Shown: positions 48,637 through 61,088, numbered from the stretch's first letter. The stretch: 64,000 nt of DNA from Nymphaea colorata (GCF_008831285.2 NC_045141.1:12820106-12884105), one strand, 5' to 3'. Notes: a model not told the origin generated them from the sequence alone. Numbers and translations are program-made.

Positions 48637-51600
48637 ATGGCAACGGCGACGACTGTGAAGGATGTCTCCCCGCACGAATTTGTGAAGGCATACGCGTCCC
48701 ACCTCAAACGTTCTGGCAAGGTACAAGTGCTGCTACTGCTACTCTCTTTCTCTCTCTCTCTCTAGAGAAGTATTTTGTGCTCTGATAAAACATAACGTTC
48801 AGATCCAATTTACTCTTTTCTCTCGAGCTTGTAATGTATCATGTGGTTTCTATAGATTCTTCCATTATTTAGATTGGATAAACCAGATACAAACTAACTG
48901 CTATCGTTGAATGTGGACAATAAGATCATCCGGGAGTTGGGGCTCTTTTGCAGCTCTTGTTCAAACTTGGATTTTGTTGGAGATCTCGCTTACTTGAACT
49001 TCTTCTTCTTGTGCGGTGGATCTTTTTTTTTTTTTTGGTTACTTCTGTTTCCTTTTTTATTTTTACTTCCTTCCCCGTGACCGTGGTCTTGTCCTTTCTT
49101 GTTAGAAACGATAAAGTGGTTCCATGTTATAACCTGTGGTTCGTGCCTTGCCCGTGAAGTGTGCGTGGGTTTCCTTCAATCGGTGCTTAAATTGGAGCTT
49201 GAGGATTTCTTCCTTTGATCAGCCTTGTTGCAGATTGACCATTGCAGTTCTATCTTTTTCCTTCTGTAAATTGACTCTTCATTTCCGTAAGAGTTCATTG
49301 ATCTGGTTTCTGGTGGTTCATCAACTCGATAACATTTACTGAGGACGAGTTATCCATCATTCTTGAGACGATTCTTTATTTTTCTTTAGTTTAAAGTTTA
49401 AAGTGGCTTGAACTGATGTCGTCTGATTCTCTTTTTCTTATCGCTTATTGCTGCTGAGTGGTACGATAAGAGGAATGTTTGGATATGAATTGAAAGAAGA
49501 AATGGGTATGATTGACGGATTTTGTTGGGTGCCTTATGTTGCTTTCAGGTGGCAAAATTATCAAGGTCCCAAAATTCAAGAATAGGCAATTCAAAGAAGT
49601 TTGAGCCGCATACATTGATTCAACTTAAATATAAAGAAGTGGACTAAGTAGTATAGTAACTATTAGAGAAAAAAATGTATAAAATGTGTTTTACATGGTA
49701 ATGATGAGATTTTTCTTATAATATCCATAGTCAAGATTGACTTATCTGGCAACCTTAGAAGTTATCAGGACATTACAATGCATTTTTTGTTCTAAACATC
49801 ATGGAATATACCTTCAATGGCTTATCTAATTTTACAATGTATGCTTTTAATATTTTTTACATGATGCAACTACATAATACGTGTTCTTTTTATTTCTGGT
49901 CATATCATCTGCACTCAATCAGAGGTGGGCATTACTCGTAAGTAATCTGTTCTGGGGTTAGCAGAGCATGCATTCTGCAAACGAATTTATTCTCAAAAGA
50001 TGGGTATCTGGAAAAGGTCTATTGTGTTTATAGTACAGCGTGTCACAATGATTGATCAACAATGTGCTGACTGGTATTCGTTCATCTTTTTCTGTCCTCT
50101 CATAACAATTGACTTGATGGACGTAAAGTTCTAATTAGGAGGCACGATATTTGCTTCATAATCAGATTTTACTTGATGGATAGTGGGTGGTAATTGGTTT
50201 TAATATTGCATTGTGTTTTGATGCCTTGGCTTTTGAAGTTCATAGTTGAAGAATTGCTGTGATATGATTAGTGTTGGTGTTGAATGTTCTTGGAGTCTTG
50301 GCTTGTGGTCTCATTTTTAGTAGTCGTACTGATGGTTAAATGGTTGCACATATCTACATGAGGTCCGATGATGTTTCTTACTCTAAATTGTCTGGTGAAA
50401 CTGTACTTAGTTGCCTTGGTCTTTATCAGATCCATAAATGTTCTTTTTTGTGTCATTCAACCTTGTGATAAAACCTATTCATCGAGGCCTGAACAATCTG
50501 TGATCAAATGTTGTTACATGTCTCATAATCCTTCGAAAGTAGCTGTTCCCCTCAACAATTTTACCTTTACCCTCTTACGTTAGTTGGATAGCTTGTGGAG
50601 GACCATACCTTAAGCAGCATAATCATGTCCTAAATTGTCATTAAATTTTAAAACTAAAGCCTGTGTGCCCAAGCTAAGTCTCAAAATAGACTTGGTTCCA
50701 TTCTGATTTCTTTGGCCCAGTCTTTTGTTCGATCAACGGTCAGATCTATATTCTCCTCTTTGTCAGGAGACAACTTCCCCCTGCGTGGATGACATGATTG
50801 TGGTTGTGTATGGTGTGTATTAGGCTATTAGCATATTAGCTAGTTGGGTAAGCTTGTTAATTATTGAATTCATTGATGGTAAAGTAATCAATGAATGACA
50901 ATTTTTTCTACTTTCTATGTCACTTGTGTTTGGGCATGTGTGCAGAATATGAAGTAAGCTTGTATTTAGTATTTACAACTATAAAAAAGATATATGTGCA
51001 CAGTACACCCACTGTGCACCCAACTTAGGTGTGGCAACCTACTTGCAACACTCATATGATATAGAACCACTTACTTAAGTTATCATATACATACAAAAAA
51101 AGTAGGTTTGCATTATTTTTCATATGAAATAGGTCGTAAGAAAATGCCTTGACTCTCAAAAGTGTCAAATTTTATGTGATGTCTTTGGTGGTGTTCTGCC
51201 AGTGTTATTTGGATGGGTTGTCAGTAGTGCAGCTTAGCCTTTTAATGGTTTGAAGTCATGTCTCAAGCTGTAACGGAATGTCAAGGAACATTTCAACACA
51301 AAAACTAAAAGTGGCAACTTTAATCCTCTGGGGTATCTCCTAGGTCGAACTGCGTGCCAGTCTGCTGAATACTGGTCTAAAGTAAGCTAATCTAGTTGAT
51401 GCTCCATGCAAAGTTGATGCAGTTGGATGTTGCTGGTGCTTCACTTGTGATGTCTGCAATTTTTAACAATATATGCCAAATGAGTTAGTTAACTTTAGGT
51501 CATCATGTTGAGTTGATACAAAGATTCCTCCAACCATCATATCACTTGCACTTTATCTCAGACACTTGATTTTTTTTCTATTTGCTAATCTGTTTGAGAC

Positions 51601-52407
51601 CAGATTGAATTGCCGCACTGGACAGATATTGTGAAGACTGCAACTTTCAAAGAGCTTGCACCTTACGATGCTGATTGGTATTATGTCAGAGCCGGTATGT
51701 CCTCTCTCTCTCTCTCTCTTTTTTTCCATCTTTTTTTCTTCTCATATCATGAATGCAAAACAGTCTATTGAAGTATGTGAGCTGCATACTTAGGCATCTC
51801 TCAAACTTTTAGAATGTAGATCTTATTTTCCATGTTAACCTTCGTTTATTTTGCCACTTGTGTTTTTTGTTTCAGCATCTATGGCAAGGAAGATCTACTT
51901 GAGGCAAGGCATTGGTGTTGGTGGCTTCCAGAAGATTTATGGTGGGCGGAAAAGGAATGGGTCTCGTCCACCTCACTTCTGCAAGAGCAGTGGGTCTATT
52001 GCTCGTCACATTCTCCAGCAGTTGGAGAAGATGAACATCATCGAACTTGATCCGAAAGGGTTAGAGTCCTTTTCTCCCTAATGTTATGTCTTCAGAATCT
52101 GGATTTGCCACTTATTTGCATTATTTATGAACGATTAAAAGAATTCATATATTTTGATTTAATAACTGATTTTGAAAAATCTGCATTTTTATTTTTTTCT
52201 TAGTTTCTTTCTCAAAGTGAAAAACGGCATAGTTGTTACACATTCGTAACCATCTTTTTCCAAAACCCCCCAACGTCAATCTTTGAGATTGTGGATCTAA
52301 CTGCAGCCTGCCCTCATTGCATTTCTTTCTTCAGGGGGAGGCGAATTACATCAAGTGGGCAGCGCGACCTTGATCAAGTGGCTGGCAGAATCATTGTCGC
52401 TGCGTGA
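48637..52407 (+). CDS. RPS19: 40S ribosomal protein S19 (eS19), 4 exons, 143 aa
   Basis: Component of the cytosolic small ribosomal subunit, needed for 18S rRNA maturation (family knowledge). Exons 48637-48720, 51604-51694, 51876-52059, 52335-52407, all bounded by GT-AG and in phase. The protein starts [20 protein letters not shown] and contains [58 protein letters not shown] and [13 protein letters not shown]. It ends [23 protein letters not shown]. At 143 aa it matches the usual plant length and all conserved blocks are intact. The first intron is long (2.88 kb). A telo-box promoter lies just upstream. This looks like a functional housekeeping gene. Confidence 0.97.
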
Positions 52408-53280
52408 TGCTCTTATGTCGTTATGCGTGTTCAAGCTTTCTTCATTCGACGTTTCAGTTATCCTCAGCTAGGTTTCTAATGGTAATGATGAAAGGGTTAC
52501 TCATCTCCATGATTAATCAAAAAAAAAAAGGAAAAACACTGAGGACGATTTTGGTAATGTACTGAGGATATATTTTTGGGTTTTAATTTTTTTTTTCAGC
52601 TGAGATCATCATATACAAAGGTGTGGACCTTTTCTCATTTCGTTTAGGCTTTATATTGTGTTCCTCGTAACGTGTTTTTTGGGTTTTAAATATTGAATAG
52701 CTGTGCATTTTGTCTGAATTATGGTTATCGTACTCTGTGTCTATGATCATCTTTCCCATTGACATCCAACCGGAAGAAGCGCATTATTGCTTTTTCTTTT
52801 GATTCCAAAAACAGTTTACTATATATTACATGATATTTTAAAAATCAAAATGTAGCTGGTCAGGGTGCGGTTTAGCTCTAAAAGGTTGAGTTGAACTGTT
52901 CACCAAGCCTTGGCGCAGGCAAGGGCGTCAGAGGCAGGGGCATTGGGTGGCCTTGAAGCCTTTTTTTTTAGTGAGTTGGCCTCCTTTTTATTTAGACTTT
53001 TTCAAGTAGTAAGTTGTCAACTTTCGATTCTCCTGAATAAAGGAAGTTGACGATAGAGTTCAACAATCAATTCCAACAAATGATGTTTCAACTGTAACAG
53101 CGTTATTCTTTTAAAAAAAAATTATAACATTGATTTATATATTTTTTCTGGAATTTTCGATCATGTAGATATTGACATTTTGTAGTTAGATTTCTTTAAA
53201 ATACACTCAGGGCAGATGGAAAAGGTTGAATATATTTTTAAAAATTTTTACTGGGATGGAGTGGGCCTTGGCCCCTATTA
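52408..53280. other. RPS19 3' flank and low-complexity DNA
   Basis: Holds the 3' UTR of RPS19, whose poly-A site I cannot place, then sequence with GGCCTTGGC-type repeat remnants. No further gene. Confidence 0.35.
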
Positions 53281-53351
53281 GCCCCGCACGCTCCTGCCAC
53301 AGGAAAGATGAAATCGAAAGAAATGTTGATATGTTATTCCAAGCTACTTAA
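53281..53351. repeat. Direct repeat, left copy (host target of the Harbinger-like element)
   Basis: CTGCCACAGGAAAGATGAAATC...TTCCAAGCTACTTAA is repeated, diverged, at 56992-57071. The left copy is interrupted by the 3.6 kb element that starts at 53352. Confidence 0.7.
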
Positions 53352-54025
53352 GAGGTCGTTTGATGGCCATGTGACACGCGTGTCATGTTTAGTTGATTTT
53401 TTCGTGTCATGTTTAGTTGATTTTTTCATTAAATGCCAGACACAAGTCAGGTTGGACAGAACGGATGGTTGAACAGAGTATAAATTGGATTTCTGTTCCA
53501 CGGTGTTTCGAACTTATTCGAACAGACAGAACATCTCCTCCCGGCCTCAACTTCGAGCCCCTGACCCTGCCCCTTAGCCCTCTGCTCGTTGCCTTTCTCT
53601 CCTCCCGTTGCTTTTCTCTCTTCCTCCATCTTCGTCCGCCTCCATCTCCGCCCCTTATTTCTCCTCCATCTCTGTGCTTGTCCCCATCATTTTTCTTTCC
53701 TACAAAAATGAGTGAGTGTTTCCTTTTTTTTTTTTGTTAATCTTCGCTTCCCCTACCTGCCCATCGCCTTCCCCTCTCTGACGGATTTGGGTGCCCTAAT
53801 CAGATGAATTTTCCATCTTCAGAAAGAGGAGAGCAATTTGCAGCGGCCCCTGAGCATCGTTGTCGTGCCTCCTCTTCTCGGCGTCGCAGACTCATCTGCT
53901 CCGCCTTAGCAATCGTCCTCCTTTGCTTCACCTGAGGAACCGTTGCCGCGCCTCCTCTGCTCCGCCTGAGGAATCGGCACAGGTGACTACATTGAAGATT
54001 TTGGGTTTTGCATTTTGGGTCTTAT

Positions 54026-54247
54026 GTAAAAAAGGATTTCAGACTAACAACCATTCATTTTCCTCAATCTTAATGCGTAGGCATAAAAATATGGCTTAAA
54101 AGAACCGAGCATGCTTGGCAGATTCGATTTTGTTTCTTCTGTAAAAAAGGATTCCAGACTAACAATCATTCATTTTCCTCAATCTTAATGCGTAGGCATA
54201 AAAATATCGCTTAAAGAACCGAGCATGATTGGCAGATTCGATTTTGT
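54026..54247. repeat. Tandem duplication, 2 x ~115 bp
   Basis: GTAAAAAAGGATTTCAGACT starts copy 1 at 54026 and GTAAAAAAGGATTCCAGACT starts copy 2 at 54141; both run to GGCAGATTCGATTTTGT. Lies inside the Harbinger-like element. Confidence 0.85.
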
Positions 54248-54682
54248 AAATATGAGGCGTATAATAATCTTGAATTTCTTATGGTACACAGATTCGTTTC
54301 TGTAATTACGAGGCATGTAAACCTGAATTTCCATGCGCACTTGATCATGATCAATTATCACTCACGATTGATCAAGGGGCTGATCATGGTATGTCTATCT
54401 GACCAAGAGAAGGTAATGTTCTTTTGCAGAAACCCCCAAGGAGTAAAACAAGTGGAGAGTAATGACTTTGAATTCAATTCTATCTGCTCCATCAGTTTGC
54501 TAAGAAGTATTACCAGTGGAATAAACACACTGAAAAATATATGGTTTTATTTTAGGCGGATCTCCTTTTCTTCCTGTCTTTGCATTAAATTTTTTTCTCC
54601 ATTAAGGATGGCAATTCATTTCGGAGGTGTGCATTTCCTCTGTCTCTGGGTCTAAGGTGAGTCGAAGAGAAGAATATTGCAT

Positions 54683-54882
54683 TCTGATCCCGTGGTGATG
54701 GCGATGGCATTGTTTGTGTTCTTGACTCCGAGCTTGCTGTTTCAGTTGCCCAACCAGAACAGAGTGGTGGAGTTTGCAAACCTGCACACCAGTGGGATCT
54801 CCATTTTGATTCACTCCATCATCTCTTTGGACTGGTTACCATATTCCTCATAGCCATCAGGCTTCCTATTTACACAGGATAG
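54683..54882 (+). pseudogene. DUF3339-like small membrane protein, frameshifted
   Basis: From 54683 the frame reads SDPVVMAMALFVFLTPSLLF, then QLPNQNRVVEFANLHTSGI and SILIHSIIS. This matches plant DUF3339 proteins of about 68 aa, whose usual pattern is LLTPGLLFQLPG...VEFGNFQTSG...SILVHTIIFF. At about 54817 a one-base loss shifts the frame; the next frame continues FGLVTIFLIAIRLPIYTG and stops at 54880-54882, as in the family. The usual start (MSDWGP) is degraded; an internal ATG at 54698 is possible. The family's function is not established; two hydrophobic segments suggest membrane location. Its position inside a transposon suggests captured or interrupted host sequence. Confidence 0.7.
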
Positions 54883-54990
54883 AAGCACTAGGAAGCATGA
54901 GGCAGAGTTTCTCTCCTGTTTCTTGATCTTTCTTTTGTTTCACTTTTGAACTGCTGCTTTGTGCTTGTCTCGCTCCCCTCCTGTCTACCT

Positions 54991-55082
54991 CTTTCAATCA
55001 GTTCCATTGACTTCTTTGTCCTTTTTCTTGTTTGATCTTTCAATCAGTTCCATTGACTTCTTTGTCCTTTTTCTTGTTTGAT
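54991..55082. repeat. Perfect 46-bp tandem duplication
   Basis: Two identical units, 54991-55036 and 55037-55082, each beginning CTTTCAATCAGTTCC and ending TTCTTGTTTGAT. Perfect identity suggests a recent event, or an assembly slip. Confidence 0.95.
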
Positions 55083-56991
55083 TGAGTGTTTGAATATCCC
55101 TTCTTCTTGATCAGAAGCTGGCCTGTTCTTGTCATGGTCGTTGCCATTAAGCTAAAGTACACATATACATAACCAAAAACAATGTTAAAAACATGAAAAA
55201 ATGAAAAAAGGGGAAACATGAACATAAAATGCATTTCTTTGATTTTTGACGTTTTTTTTTTCAAAAAAACATGTTTTTTTGAAAAAAAACATGTTTTTTG
55301 CTTTCAGGCTTTGTTTGCCTGACCAGTTAATTATTTTTCAACTTTTAAACGTGCTTTTTTGTTAATAACACACATTTTCTGTGATTACCTTCATGCAAGA
55401 ACTTTCTTATAATCATGTCAACAGTTTGAGATCCATTTTTACTGGTTGGCTACTTCTGTTTTGAACATGATCCATTTTACTCAACTTTGACAAGTTGAGA
55501 TGTCGCTGTAATGTACACTCTAGCTGAAGAGGCCTTGTTTATCGAATGTCATTTTTACCAATTTGATGTATATAAAATACTTGTTGTAATATATAACCTT
55601 AATTGTTTACATTATCTACCAAATGAAAGTAATATATAACCTCCGGACTATGATCCACCTATTTGTTGTCATGTTCGTCATTACCTGAAAAGCAGGACAA
55701 TACCAGCAGAGAGTTGTCATGTTCACCACTACTTTAAACAACCACCAGAGAGCCTGTCAGTCATGCAATAAATTGTTCATGCACAAAAATCTTGGTCCCA
55801 CATGAATTGTTCTATCTGACGTAGAAGATGATTCAACATGGCCCATCATAATTCTGTTTGCAATGGTTTTTCAGTTCTTATTAGTTTTTACATAGCAAGT
55901 CCCAGACCGCCACACTGTTCATGAGTGTGTTCACTGGTCCTGTAGTTCAGCTTCTGAGAATCTGAAGCTTAACGAGCTTAATAAGTATAGTCTCCTGAAA
56001 ATGTGCCTTGAAGATCCAAATAAGCTAGGGCCGCAAATTTGCTTTGACGAGTACAACTGTCTGGATTCCAGACATCTCTAATATTTCTAGAGTGTAGCTA
56101 TCCACAGTCCCTCCAACCACAACTCTACCATTAGATGCGCAAGATCAATGCACTCCACTATAGCAAAGAAGAGCCCCATTAATCCATAGAAAGGTGGGAA
56201 AAAATGACCTTCTTGCTCTATGAGTTGCTTGTAATTGCTTTAATAATGTCTATTATATCATCACTAAAGTCTTTTCTGCTTAATTGAAAGTCTTTCTTGC
56301 TTGAACTGTAAAGATATTTGAAGAGATATCATGTTGTGGCTAAGAGATCCGCCAGATCTCTTTCTTTCTATCACATTCTTTTTGTGAAAGTGTCAACTGT
56401 TCTTCCAGTTTTTCATAAAAGCTTGTTAACAACTGTGGATGTGACATTTTGAACTGGTTCTTGTGTATTTGATTAAATGTATGTTTTTACTCCTTACAAG
56501 AAGAGTTTATTTGAAATACTTTCAGAACCGAGGTGAAGGGCGCACTCTCTTATATTATTTGAACATGTTCCTTCCAATGTGATATGAATGCTTCTCCCTT
56601 TGTTCACTGGCGTTTTGTATTGCTTCATGATAAAAGGCTTCTAAGTTTTTTGTTTTTTCTTATTTATTGCTGATGAAGTTGTACTTGTAAATAAAATATT
56701 CTCTGAAAATAAATATAAGAGATATTGAAATTGAAGGTTTCTTTCAGTACAAACGTCAGACATGATTAAACATCGGACAGAACGGATAGATCGGACAAGA
56801 CAAAAACAAACGTCAGACAGGACGGACAAAACAGACACACACGAAACAAACGTCGGACAAGAAGGACATAGTGTTCTGTTCCTAAAATCATCAAACGGTG
56901 GACAAGGAACACCATTATCCATGAGGACAGGACGTCCTGTCTGTCATGTCCCAATAGACAGCAATCAAACAACCTCTAAGGCACCTCAAAT

Positions 56992-57071
56992 TCCCCGCTT
57001 GTCTCCGCCCCTACCACAGGGAAGATGAAATTGAAAAGAATGTCGGTGTGGTATTCCAAGTTACTTAAGGC
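56992..57071. repeat. Direct repeat, right copy with empty insertion site
   Basis: Diverged copy of 53281-53351 that continues uninterrupted through ACTTAAGGCAC, marking the unoccupied form of the site used by the element at 53352-56976. Confidence 0.65.
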
Positions 57072-57079
57072 ACACCAAG

Positions 57080-57644
57080 TTCCGTACTTAAAAAGATGTT
57101 TTTGACTTAAATACATTGTCTCCTTTCAGACATCTGATAAAATTGAAACGACGTGGCTTAAATAAATTAACGTGTTTATCGTTACTTATTTATTCAATTG
57201 ATATTTTTAAAGGGCTTATATGAGATGTGACATTGGAAGACCTGTGCAGCTCTATGGGAAAGTGTTCACCTTTGCAGCTATATTGATCGATAGTATGTTG
57301 AGAATAAACTCATGTTAGTGTCAACAATAACTAACAAACGATAACAAGTATGTTTGGAGGGTGTAACATAGTTGGTCAGGCTGGCATGACACCTCGGTAA
57401 GAGTTTGATTGTCAATTTACCAGCCTCCTCCGTAAGAGTTTGATTGTCAATTTGATTTTTTTAGGCACTATTAATGTAAACTGTCAAGGATAACGATGCA
57501 TCATTCTATTTGATAATATACCATGGGTGTACCCAAGTCCCAAAACAGTTTACAAACTCATGACGCAGCTTTTTAAATTCACAATGTTGTTTGTGTAATT
57601 ATACATGGACGAAGAACTGGAAAAGTCAAATGAAGTAACTTACA

Positions 57645-57679
<35 letters not shown>

Positions 57680-58064
57680 AGAAGAGTTCATAGCCTTTTT
57701 TTGATCAAGAAGCACTTTACTTATTTCAGCACAGTTTTTGGTATTTTCCCTTGCCATTATAATTCAAGTTTGGATCTAGGATCGAACTGCATGTGATCCG
57801 AACATAATATGTTGTCATTGGAATAGCTATCAATATTAAGGCGCAAGGTTCTGTTTCGTCAACTTTCTGAGGCCCATTAAAAAAAAAGGAAAAAAAGAGA
57901 AGATGTTCTCTCTGCTGTTTTACTTACGGGCTGAACTCAAAACGGTCCAAAGACAAACGGGTCCATACGATCACCGAGACAACCACTTGGAGAGAGAGAG
58001 AGTGGCATCCCCACTCCCCACTATATTCGCGCGCCTTCTCTCTGCCTCCACGTTGCAACGACAA
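57080..58064. other. Upstream region of the starch-synthase-like gene
   Basis: AT-rich, with a (CT)n run at 57648-57679 and GC-richer sequence from 57930. The promoter and 5' UTR of the gene starting at 58065 must lie here, but no element could be fixed. Confidence 0.35.
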
Positions 58065-60321
58065 ATGGAAGCTCTACTCCACTCCGCCTTTTCCCCTCCT
58101 TTCTCAACGTTCGTCACAGCCGGCGAAACTGGCAGGAGAGTGCTTAAAACTCGCTCATTCATCATCGCAAGGCAAGCTTCTCATCTCCCAGATCCTTTTC
58201 GGTTCTTATCCTCTCTTATTCTTCTCTTGTGTTCTCCACATCCCCTAACTGGATCTTGCATTCATCCAATGTTTCAGGTCCGGAGGAAATGATAGCAACA
58301 CATCCGCGGTACGTACATGCTTTTGCGTTCGTATCGTTTCGTCTGTTTGTTAGTTTATTTTTTCTTTTAGGAATATTTTATCCAATTGTTTTGAGTTTCT
58401 GGACCTCTTCAGGAAGCCATGGAAGCGAAAAAAAGAGATTTTGAATCGAAGAGCTCCGATATATGGAAGCTCTTTAATGATGCTCAGCAAAGTAAGGGGA
58501 CTCCGAAACTGGAATTGTTGATTGTTCAAGTGAGTCCTTTTGCTTCGTCTATTGATATATTGATGTCTCGTTTGTAGATATACTTTACTTGAACACGCAG
58601 CGGCTTAAGGCCGAGGAAGAGCTGAAGAAGATTAGGAAAGAAAATGACGCGCTGCTTGCTAGAGTGGAAGAGTTAGAGGCAGGTAATTGCAGCTTCCCAT
58701 TTTCTAGTACGAAGTTGCGAGTCTTGCTGACTTTCTGAAATGATGTAAAGTTGCATGTTCATGGATACCCGTCCTTGCATATCTTCATGAGAAAAGGGGG
58801 ACCGATTTTCATCCACAAAATAGAAGGGTCAAACATTTTGAATGTGGAAGAAGCTACCAATTGGTTTCAAATTGTCAGGTCCTGATGAACTTGTGAAATG
58901 TCTGCTAGACGAATGGAGAACCCCATCAACTTAAGCAGACCACAGTGCCTCACTATTATCCGGCTAATGCTTATCTTTATGTTGGCAAAATAGTGTCGCA
59001 AGTGCATACAACCCACCTTTCCGCTACAAATTGCATGTGTTTGACATAGCAAGATCCTGATTACTAAGTGGGGCATCTCAGCAACTGGGAAAAGGAAATG
59101 AGAGAAATGTCTAGTCCTGCCATCTGTAAGGGTTTCTTCTTTTGGCTAAAACATTGTACTCATTGTTGATAGGGAAATCCCAACAGCCTCCAATAACTGA
59201 TGAACTTGTATCTTAAAACAGAAAAATCTTTACTTTGATTCTTTTCCTTATTTTTCACCCAATGATAGTTTTGCTTTTTCCCAGCTGTTGAAATAGGATG
59301 GTTGCTTTGTTGAAAACCTAATGGCTCCCTTTTGTTAGATGGTTTCAGACCTCCAAGGAACAATGTGCATTTCATAAATATGACAGACAAGTCATTGCTT
59401 TTGGGTGAGCTAATGCTTCGAATTGATTCAATGGTGCTTTCGGGCATCATGGATTTGGGAGAGGCATCAGAATTGAGAAAGTTCATAATAGAGAACAAGA
59501 TGGTTGTAACAGATGCCTTCTATAATATAAGGAGCAAAAATGATCACGAGCTGCTATCAAATCTTCGTGATGTTTTCAACAACAATGGAAGGTAAATGTT
59601 TTGATTCCTTTATAAGGATCAAAAATTTCTTTTATTGTTTGTCCTTAAGTGATTCCCAATATAAGCAAATATTAGTTAAAAACTTATATTCTCATAAGGG
59701 TTGTCTACCTATCATTTGAATCTAGAGCACATACAATATGGTGTGATTCACATTTCACAGTGTGTTGAAACTTGATCATGACATTCAGCATCCATAATAT
59801 TAGTTGTCCGTTGGAAATTGTTTATTGAACCTCAATAAACAGAGGGTACCAAAAAGTAAAAGATTCTCCTATATTATGAGTAAAAATGGCTAAAACACAC
59901 AATAACAAACAAGAGAATCGTGAGATTGCAACAAATGTCACTCTCTTGGCCTCCATCAAGTTGTAATGTGACATTTCCCCATGGACAGTTGGGTTTGTAC
60001 TTTGTAGTAATGGAACTTTTCTCATAGAAGTAATCCTCCATCAGCAAATCTACAGATCGGTAGTTCAAGCCCAATAAAGCAACACTCTTTTGCTAGCATT
60101 GTGTATCCGAGTGCATTAGTTTGTTAAAGATTTTGTTATTACTATTGCTAGTGTTTAGTCTAACCTTATTTTTTTATTAAATGCAGGAATCAATTACATA
60201 TATTGCATATCTGCACGGAAATGACACCAGTTGCTTCCTTTGGATCGTTAGCGTCATATGTAACAGAATTATCTCTCGCACTTCAACGAAAGGGCAACTT
60301 TGTGGAGGTCATATTACCTAA
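58065..60321 (+). CDS. Starch synthase 5-like protein, 5' part (six exons, ~237 aa), incomplete
   Basis: Plastid protein of the starch synthase IV/V group. Exons 58065-58171, 58278-58308, 58413-58491, 58578-58682, 59339-59591 and 60187-60321 keep phase throughout. The N-terminus MEALLHSAFSPPFSTFVTAG is Ser/Thr-rich and basic, like a transit peptide. A coiled-coil-like stretch follows (DIWKLFNDAQQNILYLNTQR, LKAEEELKKIRKEN). Exon 6 begins the glycosyltransferase-5 domain: LHILHICTEMTPVASFGSL, then LALQRKGNFVEVILPK. Active starch synthases have KVGGL where this has SFGSL, which favours the non-catalytic SS5 type, thought to act in starch granule initiation. Intron 1 uses a GC donor (CAAG|GCAAGC). 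No later exon appears before 64000; retrotransposon debris starts 770 bp downstream. The rest may lie beyond the window or be lost. Confidence 0.8.
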
Positions 60322-61088
60322 GTATGTAAAACGACTTGAAAGAACAAGAATAAATAAATAAACTAAAAAAAGAAGACAAGTATGTAGCTGCTTGTGAAGT
60401 GAATGAAGTTCAGATACATTTGAACACACGCTGCTATTTGGACATCTCTCTCTCTTTCTCTCTCTCTCTCACATACACACATTACACACAATGTGCTTTT
60501 AGGCGTATGCATGTATACATATGTAAGTACATTATATATATATACACTTGTTGGTATACAGATTGCTGCATGTTTTGTGTTTATGACAGCACATTTCTGC
60601 ACAGAGTTCATCTTTGTTCATCTTGTGATGGTTTCATCATTTCAATTTAAGATGTTGGATATCTGTTTTTTATTATGTCATCTGCCTTAATCTACAAACT
60701 GGTGGTTCCTTTGCCAACGTGGTTGTGCTGGGACTGGGTGTTCTTAAATGCAATTCATTTTTTATTTTTATCTGCATTGCATTCTTGTCACTTTTGTCTG
60801 TGCTTTGCATCAACAATGACTGCCATTGCACACACATGCACGCACACACACACACACACAAAAAAAAAATAAAATAAATAAATAAATATATATATATATA
60901 TAGTGTGTGTATATGTGTGTGTGTGTGTCTATATGTATATCTCTGTGCGTGTACATGGTAGCCCTTGCTTAGTCCTACTCACGCACCCGAGGAGAAGCCC
61001 AGCTTCGAGAAGTAATTGTATTTCGTCTTAGGGTTTTCAATCCCCATTTAGCTCATTATATATCCCTTAAACAGGGTATCATGTCTTA
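60322..61088. other. Intron or 3' flank with compound microsatellites
   Basis: Begins with the GTATGT donor after the last seen starch-synthase exon. Contains (CT)n near 60446-60470 and a CA/A/TA/TG compound repeat at 60840-60935. No coding similarity. Confidence 0.5.

Larger units (their letters stand above)
53352..56976. mobile_element. PIF/Harbinger-like non-autonomous element, 3.6 kb
   Basis: Terminal inverted repeats GAGGTCGTTTGAT (53352) and GAGGTTGTTTGAT (minus from 56976). TAA on both sides (53349-53351 and 56977-56979) fits the 3-bp TWA target duplication of PIF/Harbinger. An empty site, TTACTTAAGGCAC, survives at 57061-57073 in the neighbouring direct repeat, where TAA occurs once and the flanks match both sides. 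No transposase frame was seen inside. It carries a DUF3339-like pseudogene, a 115-bp tandem pair and a perfect 46-bp tandem pair. Subterminal GGACAGAACGGA words occur near both ends (53455, 56774). Confidence 0.65.

Noticed and set aside
53417..53740. 107-codon Pro/Ser/Phe-rich frame near the left end of the Harbinger-like element
   Set aside because: Pyrimidine-rich low-complexity sequence, no conserved motif and no transposase features.
54602..54814. Minus-strand Gln/His-rich 70-codon frame
   Set aside because: Antisense shadow of the DUF3339-like pseudogene, which matches a known family on the plus strand.
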